Below, one piece after another: positions 28,304-37,024 of a stretch of 64,000 bases of DNA. Position 1 is the stretch's first letter. Each line of letters opens with the position of its first letter. Made by a program: the position numbers and the translations under genes. The notes beneath the pieces were generated by a model. That model saw nothing but the letters and a program-made list of their open reading frames with translations. It did no database searches and had not been told where the DNA came from. This DNA comes from Saccharibacillus sacchari DSM 19268. GTDB lineage: Bacteria; Bacillota; Bacilli; Paenibacillales; Paenibacillaceae. The stretch is taken from NCBI RefSeq assembly GCF_000585395.1, contig NZ_KK073875.1, positions 5,795,519 through 5,859,518 of the forward strand. Direction: 5' to 3'.

Positions 28304-28367
28304 CGTTGTCTCCTCCTCACTCGTCGAAGTTTACCTGTTTCGGATATCGCTTTCTTTTGCTGCGCCG

Positions 28368-29141
28368 TCATTGTTTGACCAACGCTTCCCGGCCGTTAGA
28401 GCTGACGATCGCCAATTTGCCGCCGTAGGTTTCATGCAGTAGCTCCGGCGTGAACGTCGTCTCAACCGGGCCTGCTGCAATCAGTTTTTTATTCAACAAC
28501 AGCACATGGTCAAAATATTCCTCGACGGTAGACAGATCATGGTGAACGACAAGTACCGTCTTGCCTGCCCGCTTCAGTTCACCGAGCAGCGCAATGATCG
28601 CCTTCTCCGTCGCGGCATCGACGCCAGCGAACGGCTCGTCCATGAAATACAGATCCGCTTCCTGCACCAGCGCGCGAGCCAGAAATACCCGCTGCTGCTG
28701 GCCGCCGGACAACTGGCTGATCTGCCGTCTGGCGAAATCCGCCATTCCGACTTTATCGAGCGTGCTCATCGCCAAGTCTTTTTCTTTGCGCCCGGGACGC
28801 TTGATCCAGCCCAGATGACCATAGCGCCCCATCATGACCACATCGAGCGCATCCGTCGGAAAATCCCAATCGACCGATTCGCGCTGCGGGACGTAACCCA
28901 CGCGGCTGCGCATTTTTTTATACGTATCCCCGTAGATCGACACTGAACCGGAGATTGAAGGCACCAGACCCAGTATGGCTTTGAGGAGCGTGGATTTGCC
29001 TGCTCCGTTGGGTCCGATAAGCGCAACCAAGTTGCCCTCCGGAAGCGCGAAGCTCACGTCTTCGACCACCGCTTTTCGTTGATAAGCGACGGTAATTCCC
29101 GACACCGTAAGGGGAGCAACCGCCGTAGATTCCTTTTTCAT
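28368..29141 (-). CDS. mntB: Manganese (metal) ABC transporter ATP-binding protein
   Basis: A 257-residue ATPase: Walker A GPNGAGKST near 43-51, Q-loop in VGYVPQRESVDWDFP (the DWDFP context is typical of Mn/Zn importers), signature LSGGQQQRVFLARAL, Walker B LYFMDEPFAGVD, H-loop VVHHDL. The ATG at 29141 follows GAGGAGGAAAG; the longer frame to 29171 has no such site. It starts 33 bp after mntA. Confidence 0.93.
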   Translation of the reverse strand: MKKESTAVAPLTVSGITVAYQRKAVVEDVSFALPEGNLVALIGPNGAGKSTLLKAILGLVPSISGSVSIYGDTYKKMRSRVGYVPQRESVDWDFPTDALDVVMMGRYGHLGWIKRPGRKEKDLAMSTLDKVGMADFARRQISQLSGGQQQRVFLARALVQEADLYFMDEPFAGVDAATEKAIIALLGELKRAGKTVLVVHHDLSTVEEYFDHVLLLNKKLIAAGPVETTFTPELLHETYGGKLAIVSSNGREALVKQ

Positions 29142-29174
29142 CTTCTTTCCTCCTCGTCTCGATCCGCTCAAGTG

Positions 29175-30125
29175 TTATTTTAATGCTTCTGCAATCGTAT
29201 CGGCGTTATGTCGAATCATTCCAATGTACGTGCCTTCCGTCGTTCCCGGCTCGCCCATCGCGTCGGAGAACAGTTCTCCGCCGATGGTCACGTCGTGTCC
29301 TTGCTGCGCCGCTCCGGCGACGATCGCCTGCATCGAACGTGCGGGCAGACTGGATTCGACGAAGACCGCTTTGATATTGCGTTCGACCAGATAATCGCGC
29401 AGCGCGCTGACGTCTCGGGCACCGAACTCGGCTGCCGTGCTGATGCCCTGCAATCCGACGACTTCGACTTCATAGGCCCGACCGAAGTAGCCGAACGCAT
29501 CGTGAGCCGTCACGAGTACCCGACCTTCCGCCGGAATCTCCAGCATGCGTTCGCGTACATAAGTGTCCAGTTCTTTCAGTTCGCTTAAGTAACGTTCTCC
29601 CTGCTCCCGATAAGCCTCGGCGTTGGCCGGGTCTTTCTCGATCAGGGTATCCCGAACCGTCTCCGCCGCAACGGTCCACAGATCGACGTCGAACCAGACG
29701 TGCGGATCGAACTCGCCTGTGTCTGCCGAGCCGATCAGACGATCTCTCGGCATATCGTCCGTAACCGCAACGACGGTCTTCTGCGCGGCCATTTTGACGA
29801 GAACCCGTTCCATATTCCCTTCCAGATGCAGCCCCCCATAAAAGACGACTGCCGCCCGGTCCAGCTTGCGGATATCGCCTTGCGACGCTTTGAACAAGTG
29901 CGGGTCTACGCCGGGTCCCATCAACGTCGTCACCTGAACATGTTCACCGCCGATTTCTCTCGCTGCATCGCCGATCATTCCCGTCGTGGCCGTAACCAAC
30001 AGCTTACCGTCTTCGCTTATGCCTTGAGCGTTTCCGTTGCCGGAACAGCCGGCCAGCAACATAATTCCCAGAAGCAGAGCCAACATTGTCCAGAATCCAC
30101 TAATTTTCTTTCTGTTCTCGTTCAT
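29175..30125 (-). CDS. mntA: Manganese (metal) ABC transporter substrate-binding lipoprotein
   Basis: A 316-residue cluster A-I metal-binding protein. The signal peptide ends in LLAGC (lipidated cysteine near 27). Metal ligands are seen in GPGVDPHLF, in EFDPHVWFD, and in VTAHDAFGYF, with an acidic ligand expected in the GGELFSDAMG segment. This His-His-His-Asp type arrangement binds Mn or Zn. It is the first gene of mntABCD, with an MntR-like box about 95 bp upstream. Confidence 0.92.
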   Translation of the reverse strand: MNENRKKISGFWTMLALLLGIMLLAGCSGNGNAQGISEDGKLLVTATTGMIGDAAREIGGEHVQVTTLMGPGVDPHLFKASQGDIRKLDRAAVVFYGGLHLEGNMERVLVKMAAQKTVVAVTDDMPRDRLIGSADTGEFDPHVWFDVDLWTVAAETVRDTLIEKDPANAEAYREQGERYLSELKELDTYVRERMLEIPAEGRVLVTAHDAFGYFGRAYEVEVVGLQGISTAAEFGARDVSALRDYLVERNIKAVFVESSLPARSMQAIVAGAAQQGHDVTIGGELFSDAMGEPGTTEGTYIGMIRHNADTIAEALK

Positions 30126-30220
30126 GCTCTCCTCCGTCCGAACATTGATTTTTCTGTGTAAACTTTTCCATACGCTAAATTGTTTTATTTATGACTTTTT
30201 ATTTGTCTTTGCTAACAATG

Positions 30221-30235
30221 TTTCCTTAGGGCAAA
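30221..30235. promoter_or_regulatory. Putative MntR operator upstream of mntABCD
   Basis: TTTCCTTAGGGCAAA is the reverse complement of TTTGCCCTAAGGAAA. This differs at one position from the TTTGCCTTAAGGAAA core that I recall for Bacillus subtilis MntR sites. It lies in the AT-rich leader of mntA. Confidence 0.65.
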
Positions 30236-30292
30236 TTTTAAAATAAAAAAAGGCAAAACGCAAGTTTTCTCTTTTTTAAATGACCGGAATAT

Positions 30293-30327
30293 AAAAAAGC
30301 CTGCTTTCCGCAGAAAGCAGGCTTCAC
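30293..30327 (-). terminator. Terminator of the first PBP gene
   Basis: On the minus strand AAGCCTGCTTTC pairs with GAAAGCAGGCTT, followed by six T. Confidence 0.88.
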
Positions 30328-30334
30328 TTTTCAG

Positions 30335-32380
30335 TTATTCCGCTGCCGTGTCACCTTCGGCATTTTCGTCTTGAATGTCTTTTTTCGGAATGCCGTCAAG
30401 TCCGTATTCCTCATCGTAAGCGTCAAAGATCGCGCGTGCGATCGGTGCTGCGCTCTCGGAACCGAATCCGCCTTCCGGCACCATGACCGCAACGGCAAGT
30501 TTCGGATTTTCGCGCGGAGCGTAAGCGATGAATACGCCGTTATCGACTTTTTTGCCGTTTAAATCCTGCGTGGATGTACCTGTTTTACGGGCAAAATCGT
30601 CTTTGTAAGCGAAATCGCCGAAAGAGCCGCTTACGTCCGTTTTCATGCCTTGTTGGATGACATCCCAGTACGCATCGGGGAAGTCCACCTTATTCAGAAC
30701 AGTACGGCCGAACTCTTCGACAGTCTCGCCTTTGCTGTCGGTGATTTTGCTTACCAAATGAGGCTGGATACGTTCGCCGCGGTTCGCCAACATCGCGGTA
30801 TACTGCGCAAGTTGAATCGCCGTGTATTTCCCTTTTTGACCAAAAGAAGCATATACCATTCGAGAAAGGGAACTGCCGTCCTTGTCGCTCAAATAGTCGA
30901 TTCCGCCTTCCCATTCACCGGGCAGGTCAACGCCTGTTTTCACGCCGAGTCCGAACTCTTTCATGTGCTTGTCCCAGATGTTCAAAGACTCGGCTCCGTC
31001 GCGGTTAAACAAACGTTCGCCGATCATTTCTACCATGAATGTGTTAGAAGACTTTTCAATCGCTCTGCGCGGATCGAGTATGCCGTAAGCATGGCTGCCC
31101 GAGTTGCGAATCGAGTCGGAGTCGTTGCGGCCGTATTTGGCAATGCCCGTATCGTTGTAAGTCGTGCCTGTCGAGAACAATCCTTCCTCCAAACCGACAA
31201 GTACGCTAAGCGGCTTGATCGTCGAACCCAAATATACGACAGACTCCGCGTTCTTGCCCGTATCGCTTACGGGTTTGGAACGGATCGCTCCATTCAGGTA
31301 CAGATATTCGACCGCGTCGTAATTCGAATTGCTGATCGATCCTGTACGGTACACATTCGCATCGAAGTCAGGCATGCTCGCCATCGTTACGACATTTCCG
31401 GTATCGATCTCCATCGCTACGGCCGAAGCCGAGATTGCTTTGGGAAGCTTCGCCAATTGCTTGGTCATGGCATCTTCGGTTTTGAGCTGAATCGTTTTGT
31501 TGATTGTGCTCCAGATATCGTTGCCTTTGACGGGAGGAACCACTTCTTCCACGCCGGTGGCTGTATTTTGCGCGGTTACGCCGATCTTGCGGTAACCGTT
31601 TTTCCCGCGAAGCTGATCCTGGTATTGTTGTTCCAATCCGAAATAACCGACATTTTCCGTACGGCTGTAGATCAAGCCTTTATCGATTTGATCCTTGAGC
31701 CCGGCCGCGATCTTTTTATACATCTCCATGCCGCTGTCCGGATTGCTGACCGATTCGAATTTCTTCACATAGCCGACCGTTTGAACAGCTACGGTATCCG
31801 AATCGTAACGGCGAAGCGTTTCTTCTACGACTTCAAAAGAAAGAATACCTTCATACTTATTTTTATTTTCTTTAAAGTAAGCGACTTCTCCATCGCTTAG
31901 TCCCGTTTTGGCCGGTCTTGCCGAATAACCGTAACTGTGCACGTTGTTCAAATCCAGCAGTTCCTTTCCGATGAAATCCTCCATGGTCGGATTTTCGATG
32001 GTCGGATCGCCTTTTTCCTTGAAAACTTCCAATACTTCTGCCAACACGGCATCAAGCTGCGGGCGGTTTTTTTTGCCTTCGCCCTCAATGAAGTTCTGTT
32101 CAAACGTGACATACAAAGTTTGAGTAGGCTCGGAATACGCAAGCTTCACATTGTCCGCCGAAAAAATCGTCCCCCGTACAGGCTTCATCGGAATATCCTG
32201 GCTGGCACGTTCTTCGGCTTCTGCCTGAATCTTCGGCGCTTCCACGAACTGCAAAGCCGCAGTTCTTATAATGATGACCGCAAAGACGACAAACACTACG
32301 AAAAAGAACAGGCTCATCCGCACGCCGAAACTTTTGCGCTTGCGATGATCGTCCCGTTCTTCTTTGGATAAAATCTTCAT
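30335..32380 (-). CDS. Class B penicillin-binding protein (transpeptidase), paralog 1
   Basis: A 681-residue bitopic D,D-transpeptidase for peptidoglycan cross-linking, similar to Bacillus PbpA/PbpH (PBP2 type). A short cytosolic tail and one helix (about 22-45) are followed by the dimerisation domain and the transpeptidase domain. The active serine is in GSTIKPLS (Ser386), the second motif is SSN (444-446), and the third is KTGTS (from Lys599). AAGGAGG lies upstream of the ATG. It lies downstream of a close paralog but is separated from it by a terminator. The acidic C-terminus differs from the paralog. Confidence 0.94.
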   Translation of the reverse strand: MKILSKEERDDHRKRKSFGVRMSLFFFVVFVVFAVIIIRTAALQFVEAPKIQAEAEERASQDIPMKPVRGTIFSADNVKLAYSEPTQTLYVTFEQNFIEGEGKKNRPQLDAVLAEVLEVFKEKGDPTIENPTMEDFIGKELLDLNNVHSYGYSARPAKTGLSDGEVAYFKENKNKYEGILSFEVVEETLRRYDSDTVAVQTVGYVKKFESVSNPDSGMEMYKKIAAGLKDQIDKGLIYSRTENVGYFGLEQQYQDQLRGKNGYRKIGVTAQNTATGVEEVVPPVKGNDIWSTINKTIQLKTEDAMTKQLAKLPKAISASAVAMEIDTGNVVTMASMPDFDANVYRTGSISNSNYDAVEYLYLNGAIRSKPVSDTGKNAESVVYLGSTIKPLSVLVGLEEGLFSTGTTYNDTGIAKYGRNDSDSIRNSGSHAYGILDPRRAIEKSSNTFMVEMIGERLFNRDGAESLNIWDKHMKEFGLGVKTGVDLPGEWEGGIDYLSDKDGSSLSRMVYASFGQKGKYTAIQLAQYTAMLANRGERIQPHLVSKITDSKGETVEEFGRTVLNKVDFPDAYWDVIQQGMKTDVSGSFGDFAYKDDFARKTGTSTQDLNGKKVDNGVFIAYAPRENPKLAVAVMVPEGGFGSESAAPIARAIFDAYDEEYGLDGIPKKDIQDENAEGDTAAE

Positions 32381-32409
32381 CTTGGCCTCCTTGATGAACC
32401 GTTAACGGA

Positions 32410-32440
32410 AAAAGACGCTCTTTCGACAGAGCGTCTTTCC
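32410..32440 (-). terminator. Terminator between the two PBP genes
   Basis: On the minus strand AAAGACGCTCT pairs with AGAGCGTCTTT, followed by TTTTT. It separates the paralogous genes into two units. Confidence 0.85.
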
Positions 32441-32529
32441 GTCGGTACCGAATTTGTTTCCCTTGCATAGACGGGTAATGACTACTAACACTTGAACGTT
32501 TTGACCGTGGTTTTCGTCACGGAATTGAA

Positions 32530-34611
32530 CTAAGGATTTTGCACGGCTGCGCCGTCCGTTCCTTCGATCGGCGTTCCGTCTTCGTTCAACTGCTGCTGCG
32601 TCTTTTTCGGCACGCCGTCCAGACCGAATTCGTAATCGTACGCGTCGAAAATCTTGCGCGCGATCGGCGCCGCGCTTTGCGATCCGAACCCGCCTTCCGG
32701 CACGACGACCGCTACGGCAAGTTTAGGATTCTGGCGCGGAGCATAGGCGATGAATACGCCGTTATCGATTTGTTGGTTACGAATTTGCTGAGTGGAGGTA
32801 CCCGTTTTACGAGCAAAATCGTAAGGGAAGTCATCAAAGGTTCCTTTCAACTCCGTATTCATGCCCTTTTGAATCAAATCCCAATATTCCGACTTAAAAT
32901 CAACTTTGTCGAGGACATTGCGCTCAAATTTCTTGACGACTTCTCCTTTCGAATCCGTGATCTTGTTGACCAGGTGCGGTTCCAATCTTTCGCCGCGATT
33001 AGCCAGCATAACCGTAAATTGGGCGAGCTGCATCGTTGTGTATTTCCCTTGTTGACCGAAAGAGGCATAAGCCATCCGCGTTAATGCACTTTCGTCTTTA
33101 TTTGTATAATCGGTCAAACCCGATTGCTCTCCAGGCAAATCGACTTTCGTTTCAACGCCCAGACCAAATTCTTTCATATGCTTGTCCCAGACGTCTATAG
33201 CTGCCGCGCCTCCGTATTTGTTTAAAAGTCTTTTGCCTACCATATCGATCATGAACGTATTGGACGATTTTTCAATCGCTTCCCGAGGTCCGATCCAGCC
33301 AAGATAGTGCCTTCCGGCATTGGATATACCTTTTTTGTCAAAGTCCCCGAGCTTTGTATTACCGACGTCCGTATACCCGTCAGAAGGCGAAAACAATCCT
33401 TCCTGCAAGCCGATCAATACAGACAACGGTTTGATTGTCGATCCCATATAAACGACGGATTCTGCCTTATTGCGCTGATCGTCAGGCGCTTTAGCTCGAA
33501 TCGTTCCGTTGATGTACAAGTTTTGAATCTGCTGGAAGTCTTGAGCCGATACACTGCCCGTTTTATATACATTGGCATCGAAGTCCGGCATGCTCGCCAT
33601 CGCGACTACGTTACCCGTGTCGACTTCCATCGCTACGGCAAAGCCTGTAGAAACGTAAGGATGTTCGCGTTGCAACACTTGAATTTGGTCGGCGATCGCT
33701 TTTTCCGTGGCGGTCTGCACGGATTTATTGATATTCATCCAGACGTCGTTGCCTTTTTTCGGAGCAACGATTTCTTCGGTTCCGCCTTCTTTGGCCATGC
33801 TTTGCGGCGTAATCTCGATCCGTTTGTATCCGTTTTTTCCGCGCAGATACTCCTGGTATTGCTGTTCGAGTCCGTAATAACCGACGATTTCGTCTTCCTG
33901 GTATTGAAGCGAAGGATTGGCGGATGCCTGATTTTTATAAATATCCTGATAGAAACTGAAATTTTTGTTTTCGCGCACGCTTTTGAACTTGGACAAATAA
34001 CCGACCGTTTGGACGGCCACCGAATCTTGATCATATTCCCGAGTCGTTTCTTCGACGACGTCAAGCGTCAAAACGCCTTTGAATTCGTTTTTGTGCTCTT
34101 TGAAATAAGCGATTTCCGCTTCGTTCAAATCGGTTTTGATCTTGCGCGGCGTATAGCCGTAGTGCTTGATGTTCTCCAAGTCCAGGCGATCCCGGCTCAA
34201 CATTTCTTCAAGCGTGGGCTGCTCGCCGGAAGGATTGAGTTCCTGGAATTTGGCCAAAATCTGATTGACCGCTTTTTTGAGCTCCGGACGGTTTTCCAGG
34301 CCCTTCTCGTTATTATTCGCGTAATTTTTAAGCGGCGTCGCGTACAACGTCTGCGTCGGCTTGGAATACGCGATCGGAATGCCTTCCTGGGATATAATAT
34401 TCCCTCGAATCGGCTGCATCGGAATATCCCGCGTCACGCGGCTGACCGCTTCTTCTTTCAATTCCGGTCCTTCGACAAACTGAAGCATGGCAGTTCGTAC
34501 AATGATGACGGAGAAAATAGCAAATACGCTGAAGAAAAATAAATTAAGCCGGATTCCGAAGCTTCGCTGACGGCGCATTTCATTTTCTTTTTCTTTATCC
34601 TGGACTTTCAT
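32530..34611 (-). CDS. Class B penicillin-binding protein (transpeptidase), paralog 2
   Basis: A 693-residue class B PBP sharing the full architecture of the next gene: a helix near 24-47 (LNLFFFSVFAIFSVIIVRTA), PQ-type dimerisation domain with QPIRGNIISQEG, active serine in GSTIKPLS, SSN, and KTGTS. Long stretches are identical between the two proteins (VVYMGSTIKPLSVLIGL against VVYLGSTIKPLSVLVGL), so they arose by duplication. GAGGAGG lies upstream of the ATG. Divergence is concentrated in the N-terminal half and the tail. A division of labour (elongation versus spore or stress) is possible but not shown. Confidence 0.94.
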   Translation of the reverse strand: MKVQDKEKENEMRRQRSFGIRLNLFFFSVFAIFSVIIVRTAMLQFVEGPELKEEAVSRVTRDIPMQPIRGNIISQEGIPIAYSKPTQTLYATPLKNYANNNEKGLENRPELKKAVNQILAKFQELNPSGEQPTLEEMLSRDRLDLENIKHYGYTPRKIKTDLNEAEIAYFKEHKNEFKGVLTLDVVEETTREYDQDSVAVQTVGYLSKFKSVRENKNFSFYQDIYKNQASANPSLQYQEDEIVGYYGLEQQYQEYLRGKNGYKRIEITPQSMAKEGGTEEIVAPKKGNDVWMNINKSVQTATEKAIADQIQVLQREHPYVSTGFAVAMEVDTGNVVAMASMPDFDANVYKTGSVSAQDFQQIQNLYINGTIRAKAPDDQRNKAESVVYMGSTIKPLSVLIGLQEGLFSPSDGYTDVGNTKLGDFDKKGISNAGRHYLGWIGPREAIEKSSNTFMIDMVGKRLLNKYGGAAAIDVWDKHMKEFGLGVETKVDLPGEQSGLTDYTNKDESALTRMAYASFGQQGKYTTMQLAQFTVMLANRGERLEPHLVNKITDSKGEVVKKFERNVLDKVDFKSEYWDLIQKGMNTELKGTFDDFPYDFARKTGTSTQQIRNQQIDNGVFIAYAPRQNPKLAVAVVVPEGGFGSQSAAPIARKIFDAYDYEFGLDGVPKKTQQQLNEDGTPIEGTDGAAVQNP

Positions 34612-34653
34612 GGGCGCCTCCTCTTGATGTTCCTAAAGCTGATAAGAGCATGT

Positions 34654-35781
34654 TCACAACACGCTCTGCTTGATATGGGTATCGGAAAAATCCTCGCGGT
34701 CAAACCAGTCTCCTCCGGACGCCCAGGTCGGATCGAGTTCGATCCAGCGCTTTTCTCCGGCGTCGTATACTTCGTTCCATGCGTGAGACCCGTAGCCTCC
34801 CTGCCCGTCTGCGCCAAGCCCCGTCACCACGCGGACTTGCAGTCCGACCGATCGGGCCATGACGGCGTATAAACGTGCATAGTCGATGCAGACCCCCAAC
34901 CGCGTATCGTAGGTGTCGCGCGGCGTTTGTTCGTTCCAAATACCTTTATTTTCATAATTATCGACTTTATCGTAATCGTATTGAATCCGGCTTCCGACCC
35001 AATCGTACAGCCGCTCCGCCTTTTCCCTATCACTGCCCGATCCTGCGGCCTTCTTGGCTTTCTGAGCGATGTCCGCCGGAATATTCCGGTCGATCGCATC
35101 ATACTTTTGCCGAAGAATACCGTCCAACTCCGCCGTTGCGGATGCCGTGAGCACGGGCAGCTTCTGGGTGATCCATTCACCAGCGGCCGGTTGAAATACC
35201 GTTTGCGCGGTATAGCGATAAGCCGGAGACGTTTCTGCGTATCGGCTGAGCGGACTGCCCGGCCAGATCGAGGAAACGACGAATAATAACGCGAGCAGCA
35301 GCGCACTTCTCCAGACTCCGGCAATCAGACCCAATCCGGCTCCGCCGAGTCGATCCGCGAAGCCCCCGCTTTTGCGTCGTTTGCCTTTTTTCTTGGGAGC
35401 TTCCCCAATTGGCATCCGCCATCTCGCAAGCAGCGACAACACCAACACACAGACCGGGTAGATCAGCAGGAACAAAAGCGCGATGCGCAGCAAGGCAAAG
35501 TCGGTCACGAATCCAAGCAGCGCGTATCCGGCCGACTTCCATTGCGGAAGTTCGCCGGAAGGCATGGCGAGCAATGTTTGGTCCGCCCAATTTTGCGCGT
35601 AAGGAGAGAGCCAACCCGCCAACAGCAGAGCGGCCAGGATGCCCAGCACGCGCAGCAGCAAACGACTGAACATGGAACCAAGTCCAGCTGCTGTCCGGCG
35701 CGTTCCCAGAAAGGCGCCGCGAAGCACGGACAAAATCAATACCGCCAGCAACACCAGACTTATCACGTCCATGCTCGGCAT
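34654..35781 (-). CDS. CvpA-like membrane domain fused to transglutaminase-like domain
   Basis: A 375-residue protein in two parts. Residues 1-180 hold about four hydrophobic helices with a basic loop (KKKGKRRKSGG near 128-138) and resemble CvpA (DVISLVLLAVLILSVLRGA at the start, DRLGGAGLGLIAGVWRS later). Residues 250-375 form a transglutaminase-like core: Cys in TRLGVCIDYARLY, His in GSHAWNEVYD, Asp in IELDPTWA. The triad is intact, so protease- or amidase-like activity on the outer face is plausible. GGGAGG lies upstream of the ATG. It is upstream of the two PBP genes on the same strand, which suggests an envelope role (inference). Confidence 0.82.
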   Translation of the reverse strand: MPSMDVISLVLLAVLILSVLRGAFLGTRRTAAGLGSMFSRLLLRVLGILAALLLAGWLSPYAQNWADQTLLAMPSGELPQWKSAGYALLGFVTDFALLRIALLFLLIYPVCVLVLSLLARWRMPIGEAPKKKGKRRKSGGFADRLGGAGLGLIAGVWRSALLLALLFVVSSIWPGSPLSRYAETSPAYRYTAQTVFQPAAGEWITQKLPVLTASATAELDGILRQKYDAIDRNIPADIAQKAKKAAGSGSDREKAERLYDWVGSRIQYDYDKVDNYENKGIWNEQTPRDTYDTRLGVCIDYARLYAVMARSVGLQVRVVTGLGADGQGGYGSHAWNEVYDAGEKRWIELDPTWASGGDWFDREDFSDTHIKQSVL

Positions 35782-35854
35782 TTTTCCACCTCCCGAATAT
35801 TGGACGCTTCCATTAGCGAACTGCCCTGCTTTTCAGTCAATATGCTCATACTTT

Positions 35855-36295
35855 TTACTTGCTTCGGGCCTGCGCGGCGCGAATGAGCGCATTCACTTGC
35901 TCCCCGCGTTCCCATTCGCCAAGCGATACGCCTCGGTATGTCACTTCGACGCTCGTGGCATTCGGTTTGCCTTCCAGCTTCAGACTTGTCGTCTGTACGA
36001 CGAAAGAACCGCTTTCTCCCCGCTTGAACGTTGCTTCAGCCGCTTCGTCTTTCAACATTTTCAGTGCTTCGCCTTGAAGCTTTGCCACCGCTTCGTCTTT
36101 CACACTGGTTACCGTATTCTGAATTTGATCAAGCGATACGCCGCTGTACACGATCAGCGCTACGACAATGACGATCGCGATCGCCCATTTTATCATCGTT
36201 TTGACTAAGTTTATCACCAGCAGCACGGCTACCAGCGCAATCAGAAGAATCAGCCAGTTTTGCCTGACGAATTCGATCCACACTTCCGTATTCAA
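35855..36295 (-). CDS. Small membrane protein of unknown function
   Basis: A 146-residue protein not assigned to a family. Two close hydrophobic helices at about 12-55 (NWLILLIALVAVLLVINLV, then IKWAIAIVIVVALIVYSG) precede a hydrophilic domain of ~90 residues with Lys/Glu-rich helix and a beta-like tail. I chose TTG at 36295 because GGAGGAG lies 8 bp upstream; a longer ATG frame to 36358 lacks a ribosome site. It lies 73 bp upstream of the transglutaminase fusion on the same strand and may belong to its unit. Confidence 0.7.
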   Translation of the reverse strand: MNTEVWIEFVRQNWLILLIALVAVLLVINLVKTMIKWAIAIVIVVALIVYSGVSLDQIQNTVTSVKDEAVAKLQGEALKMLKDEAAEATFKRGESGSFVVQTTSLKLEGKPNATSVEVTYRGVSLGEWERGEQVNALIRAAQARSK

Positions 36296-36501
36296 CAAGG
36301 CAGCTCCTCCGTTCTTCACGTTCATTTGCATGCAGGCTGCCCCCCTCGTTTCCGGCATTCTGCGTGCTTTTCAATTATACAGGAACAAAAGGCCCTCTGT
36401 CAGCTTTCGAGGCATTGTTGCGACCTCTTTTGCAATCTAGGCCCCGCCCAAGTACACTTAGTAAAAAAATCCCGTTACGGATCTCAGGAGGCGAATCGCA
36501 C

Positions 36502-36915
36502 ATGTCGATTACCGTGATCGTGGAAGGCAAAAATGATCGAAGCAAGCTACGTCGGCTTTTGGACGATGAGGTTCAAATTCTTTGCACGTTCGGCACGCCG
36601 AATTCGGCAAGGCTGGAGTCTCTATATAAAGAAGCCAAAAACGACGAGGTCTATCTCTTTTTGGACAACGACTCGTCGGGCAGAAAAATTCGCGCCTTAT
36701 TGTCCGATCTTTTCCCGGACGCGGATCATCTCTACACAAGACGGGGTTACGCGGGCGTCGAAGGTACGCCGGACGAGTACGTGGTACAGCAGTTGGAAAA
36801 GACGGACTTGGACGCGTTTATTTTATATCCCGAAGAAATGCTGCGTGCCCAGTCCGAATCCGAAAAAGAGAGCCGACGCGCCGCCTTGGACGGACGTATG
36901 AAACGATCACAGTGA
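36502..36915 (+). CDS. Toprim domain protein (YusF-like)
   Basis: A 137-residue protein made of a single Toprim fold. The conserved acidic glutamate is in VIVEGKNDRSK (residues 5-15) and the DxD-like pair in VYLFLDNDSSGRKIR (about 55-69). Such small Toprim proteins are related to RNase M5/DnaG-type domains; nuclease or nucleotide-transfer chemistry is possible but unproven. TCAGGAGG precedes the ATG at 36502. It is divergent from the membrane-protein gene at 35855. Confidence 0.85.
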   Translation: MSITVIVEGKNDRSKLRRLLDDEVQILCTFGTPNSARLESLYKEAKNDEVYLFLDNDSSGRKIRALLSDLFPDADHLYTRRGYAGVEGTPDEYVVQQLEKTDLDAFILYPEEMLRAQSESEKESRRAALDGRMKRSQ

Positions 36916-36965
36916 ATCGGTGTCGACATCTTTCGTTTATTGCCCGGCGCTGCCGCATCGACAAC

Positions 36966-37009
36966 AATAAAGCCGTCGCCCGTCCCGAAAAGGAGACGAA
37001 CGACGGCTT
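36966..37009 (-). terminator. Terminator of ctaB
   Basis: On the minus strand AAGCCGTCG pairs with CGACGGCTT, with further inner pairing, followed by TATT. It starts 16 bp after the ctaB stop. Confidence 0.75.
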
Positions 37010-37024
37010 GCCCGATACCGCAAA

